Assembly: GCA_004026145.2 (NCBI GenBank)
Contig: CP034983.1
Location: forward strand, 7,674,630-7,738,629
DNA length: 64,000 nucleotides
Direction: 5' to 3'
Origin: Takifugu bimaculatus
Lineage: Eukaryota > Chordata > Actinopteri > Tetraodontiformes > Tetraodontidae
Below are positions 12,820 to 25,000 of the stretch, one piece after another. The number at the start of each line of letters is the position of its first letter. The stretch's first letter is position 1. Made by a program: the position numbers and the translations under genes. The notes beneath the pieces are model-generated. The model had not been told where the DNA came from. It did no database searches and saw only the letters and a list, made by a program, of their open reading frames with translations.

Positions 12820-13187
12820 TGTCACAGCTGCAGCAATCGTGCCATTGAGTAGCTTCGCCCCGCGCACCTGTTGTGCATCAGGACACTAATTACCCCCTTT
12901 TTAGTCCCCGGAGGCACACCTGCTCCCTGCCAGATCGTTATTCGTGTTCAGATTACTTTCCAGCGTATTCCTGTTTGCCTGCCCGGTTCCGACCTTGCCT
13001 GTTCCTGACCATTCTGTTTTGCCTGCTCCCCGGTAAATTCTGTCTGCCTTCTGCCTGATCTCGACCTTGCCCGTCTCCGACTATTCTATTCTGCTCGCTC
13101 CCTGGTGAATCCTGTCTGTTTCCGACAATAAAGCGGTGTTCAGTCAAACTCTGGTGTCACATTTGGGTTCTCGTCTGGTCCGTGACA
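12820..13187 (+). mobile_element. Solo LTR of a retrotransposon, 368 bp
   Basis: It begins tgtcac and ends gtgaca, a perfect 6-bp inverted TG...CA terminus. A 5-bp duplication, gtggg, flanks it at 12815-12819 and 13188-13192. An aataaa signal near 13128, about 60 bases before the right end, sets the plus orientation. The interior is CT-rich with repeated CCTGCC/TTCCGACC-like phrases typical of fish Ty3/gypsy-type LTRs. No internal retroviral-type genes lie next to it, so it is a solo LTR left after recombination between two LTRs. Confidence 0.85.
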
Positions 13188-13239
13188 GTGGGTTCAGCTC
13201 TGCATCCCCCCCACTGCACAAAGTTTTATGACACTAGGG

Positions 13240-13729
13240 CAGGCATGGGCAAACTAAGGCCCGGGGGCCACACGCGGCCCGTTAAACGTTTTAATCCGGC
13301 CCGCCAAACTTGAAAAATTAAATGAATAAACCTTGTTAATGTTAAATTTTCACTGCAATTCTGGTGTTTTCCCACTAGAAAAAAGACAGTCAGGAGGAGA
13401 GTGATGGTGATATCCTGAAGGATAACAGAACTTTCAGTGCTTTAAAATAGAAATGGTTATTATTTTTTTTTTAAAAAGGCACATTTTATTCATTTGATTT
13501 TAAGTGTTTTAAGACTCATTCCAAAGTCAGATATTTTGTTGTAATGTTTCTCTTCATTTTCATTTGAAATTAAAGCACATGTTTTCTCCATATCCCAAGA
13601 TGTGTATTTTTTCTCCAATGAGGTGAGGTTACCAAAGCACTCCATCCATCCATCTGCTCCTAGTCCGGCCCCTTTGTCAAATGTTAGAACCCATTGTGGC
13701 CCACGAATCAAAATGTTTGCCCACCCCTG
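13240..13729. mobile_element. hAT-type non-autonomous DNA transposon (MITE), 490 bp
   Basis: Ends are inverted repeats: left caggcatgggcaaac, right (reverse complement) caggggtgggcaaac, 13 of 15 matching. The element is flanked by a perfect 8-bp target duplication, cactaggg, at 13232-13239 and 13730-13737. CAGG ends with an 8-bp duplication are typical of the hAT superfamily. Just inside both ends are GGCCC-rich stretches, a pattern common in vertebrate hAT/Charlie-like MITEs. It has no transposase. An 80-codon minus-strand frame inside is too short and degenerate to call as one. Confidence 0.9.
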
Positions 13730-14551
13730 CACTAGGGTATGCCGTAAAACAGTGGGTGTGTGTCCTGCTTAATCCCTTCATTTGTCCACGCTTATCATCT
13801 GGAGAATCTCCTCTGCTGGGTGCTTATGAGACGTGATGAGTTTACTGTGTTGCTGTTGATGTATACAGGACGCTCAGCTGGGCTTTATTCTGATGTTACC
13901 GGGCTTACGGAGATCTAACATGGCTGACCGTTTGTGCGGGATATAAACTCATACCCCAGGTATATCTGTATGTTCTTTAGCCAAAGGAATCAGTGATAAA
14001 TGGATCCCTTTGAGGACAACATTAACTCAAAGACACAAAACCATCATATACAGTGCTGATTTATAAATTTATACATCTGTTGTTGATCACATAAAAATAA
14101 ACTTGAGCTTGGCCAAAGAGTGAATAGATGGCAGTTGGAACAGATGTATGAAAAAAGATGCCAAAGATGAGAACTAAGACCTCCTTTTATTAAAAGAGAA
14201 AAACTAAATAAATCTAATAGCTCTGTCAAAAACTGGCCAAGCCAAAAAAAATAATGACAGCCCCCAAGTGCTAGCTTATTACTTTTCAAACCATTTGGCT
14301 CTGACAGGAAGATGACTTAAATGGATGTAATACAGATGACTTATCAAATGTCACATTCGAGAGAGCAAAAAGGGACGTGTATATTCATTCCCCCCCCTCA
14401 AAATCTACACAGTAGATTTCAAAGCATTTTGATTCAGCGGCCAACCAAATGTTATTAACATAGATGAAAATCATGCATTACTTTAAAAAAGGCCATTTTT
14501 ACACGGTTTGTCTGATTAGATCTTGGCTTTCAGGATAGATTGAGTTTGTCC

Positions 14552-14815
14552 ACATGAATGGACTCTATTTACACAATGCTTTTCAAGGCATTATCATTGC
14601 TGCCATTCACAAGGCTTTACATAAGCCTGGATTCATCAATTCATGTTCCTGTTCACGCACTGATGGTGGATATGACCTTGCAGAGCGACAACTATAAAGG
14701 TCTAAAATGAAGTTGCATAGTTGAGAGTAACTTAAGGTTAAGTATCATAATCGAGGACACTTGAAAGCCAGGGAGTAGGCATCGAACCGACAACCTCCTG
14801 AAAGTAAACATTCAT
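14552..14815 (-). mobile_element. tRNA-derived percomorph-type SINE, reverse orientation
   Basis: Read on the minus strand, it holds a B-box-like ggttcgatgcc near 14785. Next come an aagtgtcct...acttaacc phrase and a tcagtgcgtgaac phrase. It ends in a tail resembling gtaaatagagtccatt. This order is that of a common spiny-rayed fish SINE whose tail reads ...TATATAAGTACAGTCCATTT. The A-box head is diverged or lost, so the 5' boundary is approximate. Internal divergence suggests an old copy. Confidence 0.65.
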
Positions 14816-15498
14816 AGAAATTTAGCAAAGCTAACAATCTTTAGCTACACTGAAAGCAGCAGCGGCTAAAGCTAAAAATGATGCTCGGGGGAGTGGAGAT
14901 AATTGAGCATTATGTGATCTTCTTAGACCATCAAATGATACAAAATGGTGCTGCTCTGATCAAAGGACCAACTATATTAAAATATTAAAACTCCTTTGAC
15001 ACCTACGGTGCCATAGAGAGGGTGGAAAGAGTTTTTTTTTTTTTTTTTAAATGAAGGTTTTAGTGTGTCTTGTTTTTTGCCTTGATGTTTCATTGGCAAC
15101 ATAACGATATCTCAGCAAGATATATAAAGGTCTGTCAGCACCATGTACAGGCAGCCATGCTGAAGTGGTAATTGCTGTCCCTTCCCTTCAAAACGCCACA
15201 GGAAGGATGTACCTGAGCTTCCCTTTCCACCAGATTTATAATCAGAGACTTCAAAAGTCTCTGAAAAGGTGAATACAGAACAAAGGAAAATCCATTTAAC
15301 AGCCTCATCTCATCTTTGTGGAAGACAAAAAGGGTGCGTTATCAGAGATTTAGATAAAGGCTATCTGCTGGATATGTGCACGCAGGGCAGCCCAGATTTC
15401 ATAAAGATGCCCAATTCTCGGATTTGGAACAGGCAGGAGACGATAAATGGAAGCGAGGGAGAAAAACACAAAAGAAATTGGTAAGAGTTATATTTCAC

Positions 15499-15677
15499 CT
15501 TTCGTTCAAGGCTGCCAGTCCCAGCGCTTGTGTTTGGTTTGTTCTTAGGGAAGCCGGTGGCTGTGGACCACTGAGCTGGGTTCTGTCTGGAAAATTCTTG
15601 CGGACGTACCGGAGCCTCTTCGGGAGGAAGGATGGCCAGGGAGGGATCGCTGCTGCGACGGACGTGGAGGGGCATAT
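15499..15677 (-). CDS. pard3: PARD3 (Par-3) coding exon, probably exon 4: 14-3-3 binding site region
   Basis: This 179-base exon completes the split Asn codon and adds 59 codons, starting MPLHVRRSSDP and ending SLERK. The first eleven residues match human PARD3 136-146. The second Ser of RRSS aligns with human Ser144, the reported phosphorylation site that creates a 14-3-3 docking site and is linked to Par-1/MARK kinases (established knowledge). The middle of the exon diverges from the human sequence. It then realigns at a QNPAQWSTATGF motif (human KNPTRWSTTAGF). The acceptor has a long pyrimidine tract ending cttccacag. The donor is AAG followed by gtgaaa, which has A instead of G at +5 and so is weaker than consensus. 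Phase is 1 in, 0 out. It lies 14.4 kb downstream of exon 3 in the transcript. Confidence 0.95.
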
Positions 15678-15937
15678 CTGTGGAAGGGTGGGGAAGAGGA
15701 TGGGGAGGAAAAGGGAGGTTAGAGATCACAGCGATGCCAAACACACAAACACCTGGTACTTTTTTCATCGGTGTTCTTCACTGTAACACAACAGCTCAGC
15801 TGACACATGGGTGGTTTTATGTTTCCTCAGAAGTAAAAGCAATGATGTATCACATGGCTGAGCCAAATATTCTGAGAAATCCTGCATCAGAGAGCTGTGG
15901 TGTGACTCTGGACTTTCCCAAAAGACCATATGGATTT

Positions 15938-15993
15938 ATTTTTTTTTAAATTCCATCAGCTTTTTATTTTTTTTTAAATTCCATCAGCTTCTC
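15938..15993. repeat. 28-bp tandem duplication
   Basis: Two adjacent copies of a 28-base unit (A, nine T, AAATTCCATCAGC, five T or start of flank) begin at 15938 and 15966. It lies about 260 bases upstream (in transcript sense) of the exon 4 acceptor. The copies appear almost identical. Confidence 0.85.
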
Positions 15994-17076
15994 TTCCATC
16001 CATAATTATGCAAATTGTGGGGCAACCACCTGTCGGGGACTGTTGCATCGTTGCAGCGAGCATATGTTGGCACTAAGCTTCCATCTGATAGCAGAGAACA
16101 GTCTTCATGGATGTTTAGTCACATCCTCTGCTCTGCTGTGACTTGTGTGTAGAATAATGTGACACAATAAGTAGTTATAGATGCTACTGGGAAAGGGTTG
16201 GAAACATGTACCGGTAAAGACGATCTTGAGATCATGCCTGAATCTAAAATGAAGTCCAAGTGAACGCAGATGTGTTTGCCTGCTTTTTTTTTTTTTTTTT
16301 AGTAAAATAGCAAAGTTTCAGACATTCTAGCACATTACTACGTTGTTACAGACAGTTTATTCAGACAATAATCTGATTTTGATTACTTTACTTTTTATAC
16401 TAATGTTAATTTAATATCTGCTTTGCATTAAAAGAGCCCTTCTTACTTTTGCTAACTTTATTAATGGAGCTGACAATGTTTAAATTGCAGTGGGATTAAA
16501 AAGGAAATGTACCGCAGCACAAGATAGCAGGAGTCAGTCTCTGAGTCATCAGATGCAAACGACATCCTGCTGACATGCAGAAGCTCTCTGAGCTCGCAAA
16601 ACCCTATTTTTGAGTGAAAGCCGAATTGTGGATGTCCCAAAACCAGAGCAAGTAGCTCTTTAGTCACACAGAGGTTTGTTCCTCCTCTTTTCCAAACTGG
16701 GCTGACATAAAGCATTCCAGAAAAAAAAATAAAAATAAAAAAACAACAACTCTGCAACAGCTTTTAATGTATTCCACCCTTGGTTACAAATGTGTTTCAT
16801 CTACTTCATCCATTGTCTGAGCTTCCTCTGAGGAAGAGCATGGGAATTGAGTAAAGAATCCACAGTGAGCCACCAGAAGCAAAGTCATTTTCTGTTTACC
16901 ATTAAATTGGGTTGAAGATTTAATAATGACATTAAAAGACTTTGCCTACCCTTTTTGTAGCGGCTGGTTCATGTCCAGTTCAGGACTTTAATGAGGTTCA
17001 CCTCAGACACCAGACTCAGACAGTAATTAACATCTGGTATAATCCTACATGACACAAATACAGCCAGACAGGGACC

Positions 17077-17080
17077 GTGT

Positions 17081-17159
<79 letters not shown>

Positions 17160-17170
17160 CGAGTGAGAGA
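17077..17170. repeat. GT then GA compound microsatellite
   Basis: About 33 GT units are followed by about eight GA units and a degenerate GA tail. Confidence 0.97.
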
Positions 17171-19012
17171 GTGTTCTTACAGGCTACATAGTGAGGACAA
17201 TAACACACACACTTCATCAGCAGAATTAGGACATTTCTGCAAAGTGAGGAAAGTTTGGTCCTCACATTATCAGGACCTAAATTATGTGAACGAAAGATTC
17301 TTCACAAAGATACAAGTAAAAATGTGTATGCGTGTGTGTGTTTGAAAACTGCAAATAAGTTTCCAATGAAGAAATATCACTATATTAATATAAAAAAATG
17401 CAGACAGAAACCAAGGATGTTGAAAAAAATGGAAATAAAATGGACTCAATATTCACACCAAAAAGCTAAATTTATTCAGTCACCCGAATGCTGCTTGTGC
17501 TGTTAGCTATTATTATATTTGTGGTCTGACCTATGAACTATGGATGAGACAGGATTCACCGGGGAGCAAGAATAAACAATAAACATTTCAACTGAAAAAT
17601 AAACTGCAACGTGACGCTGACACATAGTTACGTAAATTGTCACATCCCACTTGTGTTTACCTGATTGCATTTGGGAAATGAATTACCTTTATGAGAGAAA
17701 ACCTGTCCAACTTTCCTTGCATTAAGAATTCATGATTAAACATCAGCTAATAACATCTGGCTGTTATATGACAACACTGGCATTTAAACTACTGATAGTA
17801 TGCACTCTGTACCCCTATTACCATTTAGTGGGGTGTCTATTTAAACAGATGTTGATTCATCGTGGGCACAAATCCTCATAGAATAGCACAATAAATAAAT
17901 GCAGTTCTATAGGAGGCCACGTCCATTTGTGTGTACGTTTTAGAAGGTCACAATATGGTGATTCTCTCCCCCTCTCATTCTCCCCGACCAATTTTCTTCT
18001 ACTTAATTTGTGATGGGATTATCCTGGCAACCGAGGGGTTGGTTGGTCCCACGTTTAATAACCAGCGCCACTACTTCAGACTCAGGCAGCCATCGATCCA
18101 GGCTGGAGAGGGAGCGAGACGATGGAGGATGGTGAAGGCTAATAAAACGAAGGCCTAATCCAGCCCCTGTAGTGAGGGATTAAGGCCAGGGCGCGGGGTC
18201 ACTGAGATGTACACACAGCGCAATTCACCACAGGGAAAGGTCAGACTCTCCGGGGGCTATTACCTCTTATTGCTTTGTCCTTTGTTTATCTTTTACACTC
18301 ACCTTGTTTGGAGGAGAAATATATTAGCTGCTGTGAAACACTGGATATAGAGTGTTCATATACATGCACCACGGCTGATCCATAATGACATCATTCAGTG
18401 GATTGCAACAAATGTTCTGCTTCAATCGCAACCAAAGTATTCGACTACTTGGTCAGAATGATATCATGCAGTTAATAACCAAGAAAACTCTTATTCTGAA
18501 TGTTGCAGATATGAAATACAACACAACATCAGCAAATGGTGACCCTTATCAGAATAACTTAAAGCTAAAACATGAACGCACAAACCACGGTCGCGCGTTT
18601 ATATTAAATCCTCCACAGATGACGGCAAATGGACCAAATCTATAGTGGATGCGTCGCATCAGAAAACCTTTTTTTTTTTTTTTATCCAAAATAGATAAAC
18701 TGAGGAGGCTATGTGTTAACACAAACAAGATTTGTTTTAGAAAGGTTTCTTTAAAGCAAGAGTCCTGTCCGACAGGTACCGGGAAGTGCCATCATTATAT
18801 TCCTCACACGATGCTCCTTCTGTGAATCCGCTCAATGAGGACCTGTTTGACGACACCCACTCAGACAGCCTCTCAAGGTCTTTAACATCCTCACCCTTTC
18901 TTTGGTCTATTTGTAGAAAATGTTGTTTCTACGGAAAAACAGCAGGTTTTTACAATTTTTTTACATATTATATTTGTAGCTGTCTGACATTAAAAATGAA
19001 CAATGACATCCC

Positions 19013-19014
<2 letters not shown>

Positions 19015-19055
<41 letters not shown>
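19015..19055. repeat. TG microsatellite
   Basis: About 20 uninterrupted TG units. Confidence 0.97.
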
Positions 19056-19059
<4 letters not shown>

Positions 19060-22000
19060 GGAATGTTTCCCCGTTTTAAAATATGCCCTGCTCTTCCCGA
19101 GAGGCTGCTTGGTATAAATATGTCAAAATCCTTTTCCAACTGATAAACACAAATGCCAAGAACACACTCCTAAAAATTACATGTATCTCTTTGGGTGGCC
19201 ATAAACAACCCCACCTTAGAGCAGAGTTACACTGTGCTCAAAAAAAAGAAAAGAAAAATGGAGCAAAACCAACTTCCAACTTAGTGGCTAAGGGAACGGG
19301 GTCAGCTGCAGGGTATTAGCTGATGAAGACTCCAATCACTGAAATGGTGCGACGCGAGGAGAAAGGCTCCTTCCTGTACCTGACAGGAGGAAGTGGCTCG
19401 ATGTCCTGACTGGCTGCCAACTCCAGGTAATAGAGCAAGTGAGGCAGCATACTGATAAGGTTGCAGAAAGGACACGCTTACTGGAGGACATGCCCTCAAA
19501 TGTGGATTTCTCCTTGGTCTCCCCCAGTTGGCTCTGTGGTAACAATTAGCAAACTCACAATCAATGAGGAATATTCTCACCACTAAAAAATGAATAACCA
19601 CTACTTACAGCGTGGCCAGAGCTGGTTGTGCATAATTGTTCTGATCATAGAGAACACTTCTGGGCTTATGATCAAGCTGTGAGCAAACAATGGTGCTGAT
19701 ATCCCCCACTGTGTCTCAACATAGGTGTGTATTGTTTTGAATTAAATATTGTTATTATGTATATATAATATTGTTATAATATTGTCAGTCAGAAAGTTTC
19801 CCAATATCAGATGATGAGCAGGGTTGTCCACCCTTTAATATTGCAAAGTACCACCAATGAATGCTAACGACAGCACAAAACGACAGCACCTCTTGGATCA
19901 GAGGTGAAATGTCTACAAAAAGATCCAGTTGAATTCCCTTAAAACAGGATTGTTATTGTTTTTTTAATCCCTACACTGATGAAAAACCCAAGCATTTGAA
20001 TTGCAAAGGCCAAATCCTCCCTTAAAAATAAGGGCCGTAGGTCCCCGCAACAAAGCAGCTCCTTTGGCGGTGTTAATAATTCCTTCAGTCAACTGAAGGT
20101 CAGACACACAGTGTATTTAAGAGTGAATTAGGATCATTTGTGTGTTTGTGTGTTATAGTGTTGAAGGTAGTAGAGGATATACATAGGCAAAATATGACGT
20201 CCTGGGGCTGCCACCTTCACTCCGACTGCGGTGCTCTCTGAGTCCAAGCTTTCACATCAAACTGATTTAAATATAAATGCTTTGCGACTGTGCCTTTATG
20301 AAATGTCTAAAAGCCACCCCCACCTCCGAGTTACTTTAAATCTGTCAAGCCACGGCTGGTTCAATGTCTGAATAAATTATAGCACTGAACCATTTTTACC
20401 CCTCTGCCCGGCCACTGACTACATATTGATGTCCCTTGTGTGCAGCGGGAAAGATTTCCACAGAATCCTCCCTGCCCCGAATCATCGCCGAGGGGCCGAA
20501 AGAGAGTTCCATTTTGAGGAGCAAAGCGGTACAATTCTGATGTGGTGGAAACTTGGGCTAGGGTGAAAAAGATGAAATATGTAGACAGTTAAAATGAGTG
20601 GGTGGTTAACCCAAGGCCAAGGCCGTTCAGGAGCACCAAGCGAGGTTCTTCTGTGAAGTGTTTATCAAACATTAATATAATGAACCGTCTGACTGATAGA
20701 AGACAGACTCGGAATAAACTCCAGCTGATAAATCGCAACCACAATGAAAATAAAAATTCTACGGACTGATGATAAAAAATGCTCTGCAATTAATAATGGA
20801 CTTCAACTAATAATCTAATTACATTTAGGATATGTTTGTACAGTGCATACGTGCAAGCCTGTGTTTCTTTTGGCATCCGATACAAGGAGAACCCTTTTTC
20901 CAGGCGGATGTGCTGATTCCATAGGGTATCATTCTAAAATGCTTCATCTCAGCACTCAGAGTATGTCTCCTGTTCACATGTAGCTTATTAAAAAGATTTA
21001 TTTTCTTGATTTGGGTGCTTTTACTGTGGGCAAGCAGACCATATTTCTTTCTTCTTTTTTTTTGATTAGTGAAAAATCATCCTGGATCAAATAATGCATA
21101 ACTGGAAAGTGCTATAGTTTCATCTCAACTTTTTATTTAAATGTAAATGTTTATTTTATTCATTTTTTTTTTTTATAATTTTTTTTTTACAATTGTCTGG
21201 CCTATAAATGTGACCACCAACAAATAATCAAGTCCTATTAGACTAAACAATGTGCCCCAAATTTGATGCTGAATTTCACAGTTATTAGTTTTGGTGTTGG
21301 TACGAACACAAGCAGGAAGTGGGTCTCCCCACACGGCCCTCCAGAGCAACACCCTGTTATCTTTTTCAATGAAAACATTTTCTTTCTCCCGACAAACACT
21401 GACGAAAGGCAGCCGACTCGCGTCCTCTGAGATTGGGCCTCCAGCAGCAGACTGACACCTCAACAACAGCTACACCAGGAGTGTTTTGTGTTTTTATGAA
21501 CTGCTCAGACAGTGTTTCCCCAGATGAGGAGGATCTCAGAGACGAGGGGATGAGTTTTCTTCCCAGATCAATCCTGACTCATCTAGGTCGAGGAGCTGCT
21601 GGCGCTCAGACGCGAGGAAAATCAAAACACGGCGACGCGCGCATGTTTAAATCTGCAGAGCAAACAAACATATCTAAATTTAATCAAACCGAGAACCTTC
21701 TAGCTACTACACACATATGCTAACCACCCCTCCACGGTCCAAACCAGTCAAATCTTTTATTCTAGGTATACTTCAGGTTACCGTTAAGGAACTGTGACAT
21801 TCGTGGTGAATCCAACTTGTGAATTTGCTATCGATACTGTATTACTTTACTTTATTTTGCACTTTCAGTTGTCCTATATTAGCTAAATTGAAACAAGCTT
21901 GCATTCATTTGGGTGGGGAGGGTCACGATTACAATGCAACTCTGTCCCAACATGGACCCAAAGACCACTGGGAGCTGCTAATCAACAAAACAAACAACCC

Positions 22001-25000
22001 TCGGTCAGGCAAGAAGCAGGTCCACAGCAGCACATTTCATATAAACACCATTTTTTCGTGTGTTCACCTATTACGGACCGTTTAGCGATACAGGCTCTCA
22101 GACAAAAGGGCTCATAAATCTCACTCAGGCTGAATTGTGACTTGGTTTGAAAAGGCCATGAGCCAGCCAGGAGCAGTGGAAGCACAAAGTAATAGTTTGT
22201 TTTCGTGTCTGCCCCTATTTCTTCATTATATCTTCACTATATGTTGCTAAAATAGGTTAATGCCAATAATTTATGTCATACCCATTTTTGAGCAATAAAC
22301 ATGGGATCAAAGTTAAATGAAAACATCTACATTATTTTATTTTTTTTCTTTCCTAAACTCAAAATGTATTTTGGCTAAATACAAATGTTATTATATAGTT
22401 CCCGATTCCAAACCCCACAGTGGCGATACTTCACACTTTACATTAACATTTCATCAGAAAATATGATTAGTTTGACATAATAAAACTAAATCACTAGAAT
22501 AGTGATAGGTTGGCTATAATGTCCTCTTGGATTATTCAATTTCTGACCATATGACTTAATTCCACTGATGAACCTGTGTCGTTTGCATTATTAACACCTG
22601 CAATGAGGATTTTGATCCTGTTTATTATAAATACTGGATTTCCATTTTGTTTACTTTGGCTCCAGTAACACTGTAATCCCATTCCCAAACTGTGATAGAA
22701 CCTGTATTTGAATAATCCCCATGTTATATGAGAGTTATATGCATGTCCCTCTCTGACCTCGGTATATCAAGGTTGGAGTGTATATAAACAGTTGATATCT
22801 GATTGCATTTTCCCTTTTTTCTGTACCGGTAATTGTGTGAGAGGAGAAACCTTTGGCTGCTGACTGAGTGAGTGAAATTCAGTTTCTGGCGGGGGGAAGG
22901 GGGGCGACATCAGAAACATGGAGCTAATTCCAATGCAGTTTCCAGACAGCACGTACACAGAAATCCATACCTCCGACATTTCAGCCTCAGCACAAAAAAC
23001 ACCAGCTGCCGCTTCAAACAAACACATCCGAACTTAACTACCTCTTTCACAGCCGAGATGACAAATGCAAAATTCTGCTAGAACCTCAACTTTCTCTGGA
23101 CCCTTGATGATTTATTTGGGGAAAACAGAGTGTTATTTGCTGGGAGAGGAGTGATGTGGCCGCTACTGTGAGGCCTCTGTTCGACAGATGAAAATATTTT
23201 GGTGTTTAAAGCATCCTGCTGAGAAACGCTACTGTGTGTGCTTATCTCCACAACTCTCATACAAACATAGGACCGTTTTCTGATCAGACAGATGCAAACA
23301 TCAACATGCAGGGGTCAGGTGGGTCACAGGCAGCAAGTGAGAGTGCATCAGAGGCACAATCTCCTCAAATGTAAAGCCAAAAGCAAAACAGGCGGAGCGG
23401 GGTGCTTCTCTGCACTAAGGGAGGAACTTTTATCAGACTTTAAAAAAGTGGACACAGAGTCCTTGGAAACAGATGGTACTGTGATGTGCCGCCTCTGTGT
23501 TTTTGGATTTGCATCACTCTGATCCGTCACGCACAGGAGAACATCAGGATTTCATAGAGATCCCAGTCAGAAGAGGATGAGGGATAGGCAGCGGTATAGA
23601 AAACCTTTTCATCCCTGGTTTTTGTTCAGTCAGCATTAGAAGGCTGTGTAAAATATGTAATTTAGCAAAAAGCCCCACTGTGACAATGGAGGCAGCATCA
23701 AGTCTCCCAGAGAGCCGCTGGTATTGACAGGTGTTTACGGGAATATGGGGTGTTTCAAGGTGCTTTTTGCAGCTCTAAGAAATCATTAATTCTGTCTGGA
23801 TCGCCATCGTTCTATCAACATGCAGTTCTGGATATGAAATATCACTTGCTGGGTGTATGATCTGCTGCAGGGTCTCTCCTCACAAGCACAGCTGAAGTTT
23901 CTGTCAAGAGCGAAAGTTCTACAGCTCGGTCCAAACTTTCAAGTTACCGGAATAAATCGGAGGGAAATAAGGCAGAAGTGTGTATAATGATGAAATGTGG
24001 CATAACTTTTAAGCAAGTGGCCAGCAATTGAAGTGCAGAAATCCCTGATTATGACCTGAAAAGCATGAAAGTTTTGTGAATTTGCACACTACTTGAATGA
24101 ATCTGACATCACAAACACTTTGGGGGAGAAACTTCTGGAGTTTAGGGGGGTGGGAAGGAAATCCATATTATAAATGTGGCTCGGATTCATAAAAACTGGA
24201 GAATTTAGTTCGAACTTGCTATCATTTAATTTGCAAGAATACATCTGAAAAGAAGTTCAAATTTAAGGTCAAAAAGTGAGGAGTTTGATGTTCATCCAAA
24301 CATTTCAGATGCAGAATTTCAATAAGTTTGTGGTTTCTAAACAACTGTAACATGGAGTAGGTCAGTCTGGTCTTGGCTAAAGACCGTCACAGTAATTAGG
24401 TCAAAATAGCAGAATTGATTCAGGGAGTATAAACGATAAAGTATGCAAAAACATGTCTGATTAAAACAGTCTGGGACTGAGAGCCAAGGAAAGTATCTGA
24501 AAGGGATCAAGTTTGCCAGAAGATGGGAATGCATTAGAAGGGCGTTCTGGGATTTCCTGCTTTGGGGTTTCTATCTTTGTGTATCTGATGAAAAACAGAA
24601 GGAGGGAAAGTGGAGGGGGATGACAAATGTGTAGCTGTGGCCAAGAGGAAAGATCGCTCTTCTGGTTTATTTAGCTAGCGCATCCGTGTGATGAGATTGT
24701 TTCAAATGATAATGGTCCAAATCAACAAGATCGTAACAATGTTTCTACAATTCTCCTCATATTTGAGAAACAGTCTTGCAAAGGAAAATGAAATGTGTGC
24801 TGGTATTTGATGGAAGTGCTTCAAATATAGATTCAACCCCAACTTCAAAAGTCCTTCCACTGCGCAAACTGGGTGGGATGTCTCCGTATGTCTGCGGCTG
24901 CTCCCCTCACCCTTGGAGGTAGAGACTTATGGGTGACCTTAAACAGAAGACAATGAAACAGATGCATGGAGAAGGTGAGGAGCTCTTACACAAGGAAGAC

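Larger units (their letters stand above)
11942..15498 (-). other. pard3: PARD3 intron 4 (complete)
   Basis: This 3.56-kb intron lies between the exon 4 donor and the exon 5 acceptor. Roughly a third is recognisable mobile DNA: a solo LTR, a hAT-type MITE 53 bases after it, and a reverse-oriented SINE. A short ATTCC run (about 12230-12246) and a poly-T run (about 15031-15048) are also present. The remainder (11942-12800, 13740-14540, 14820-15498) shows no motif I can name. Confidence 0.9.

Noticed and set aside
13490..13732. 80-codon minus-strand frame inside the hAT MITE as a transposase fragment
   Set aside because: It is too short, with no recognisable catalytic or hAT dimerisation motif. 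The element is better described as non-autonomous.
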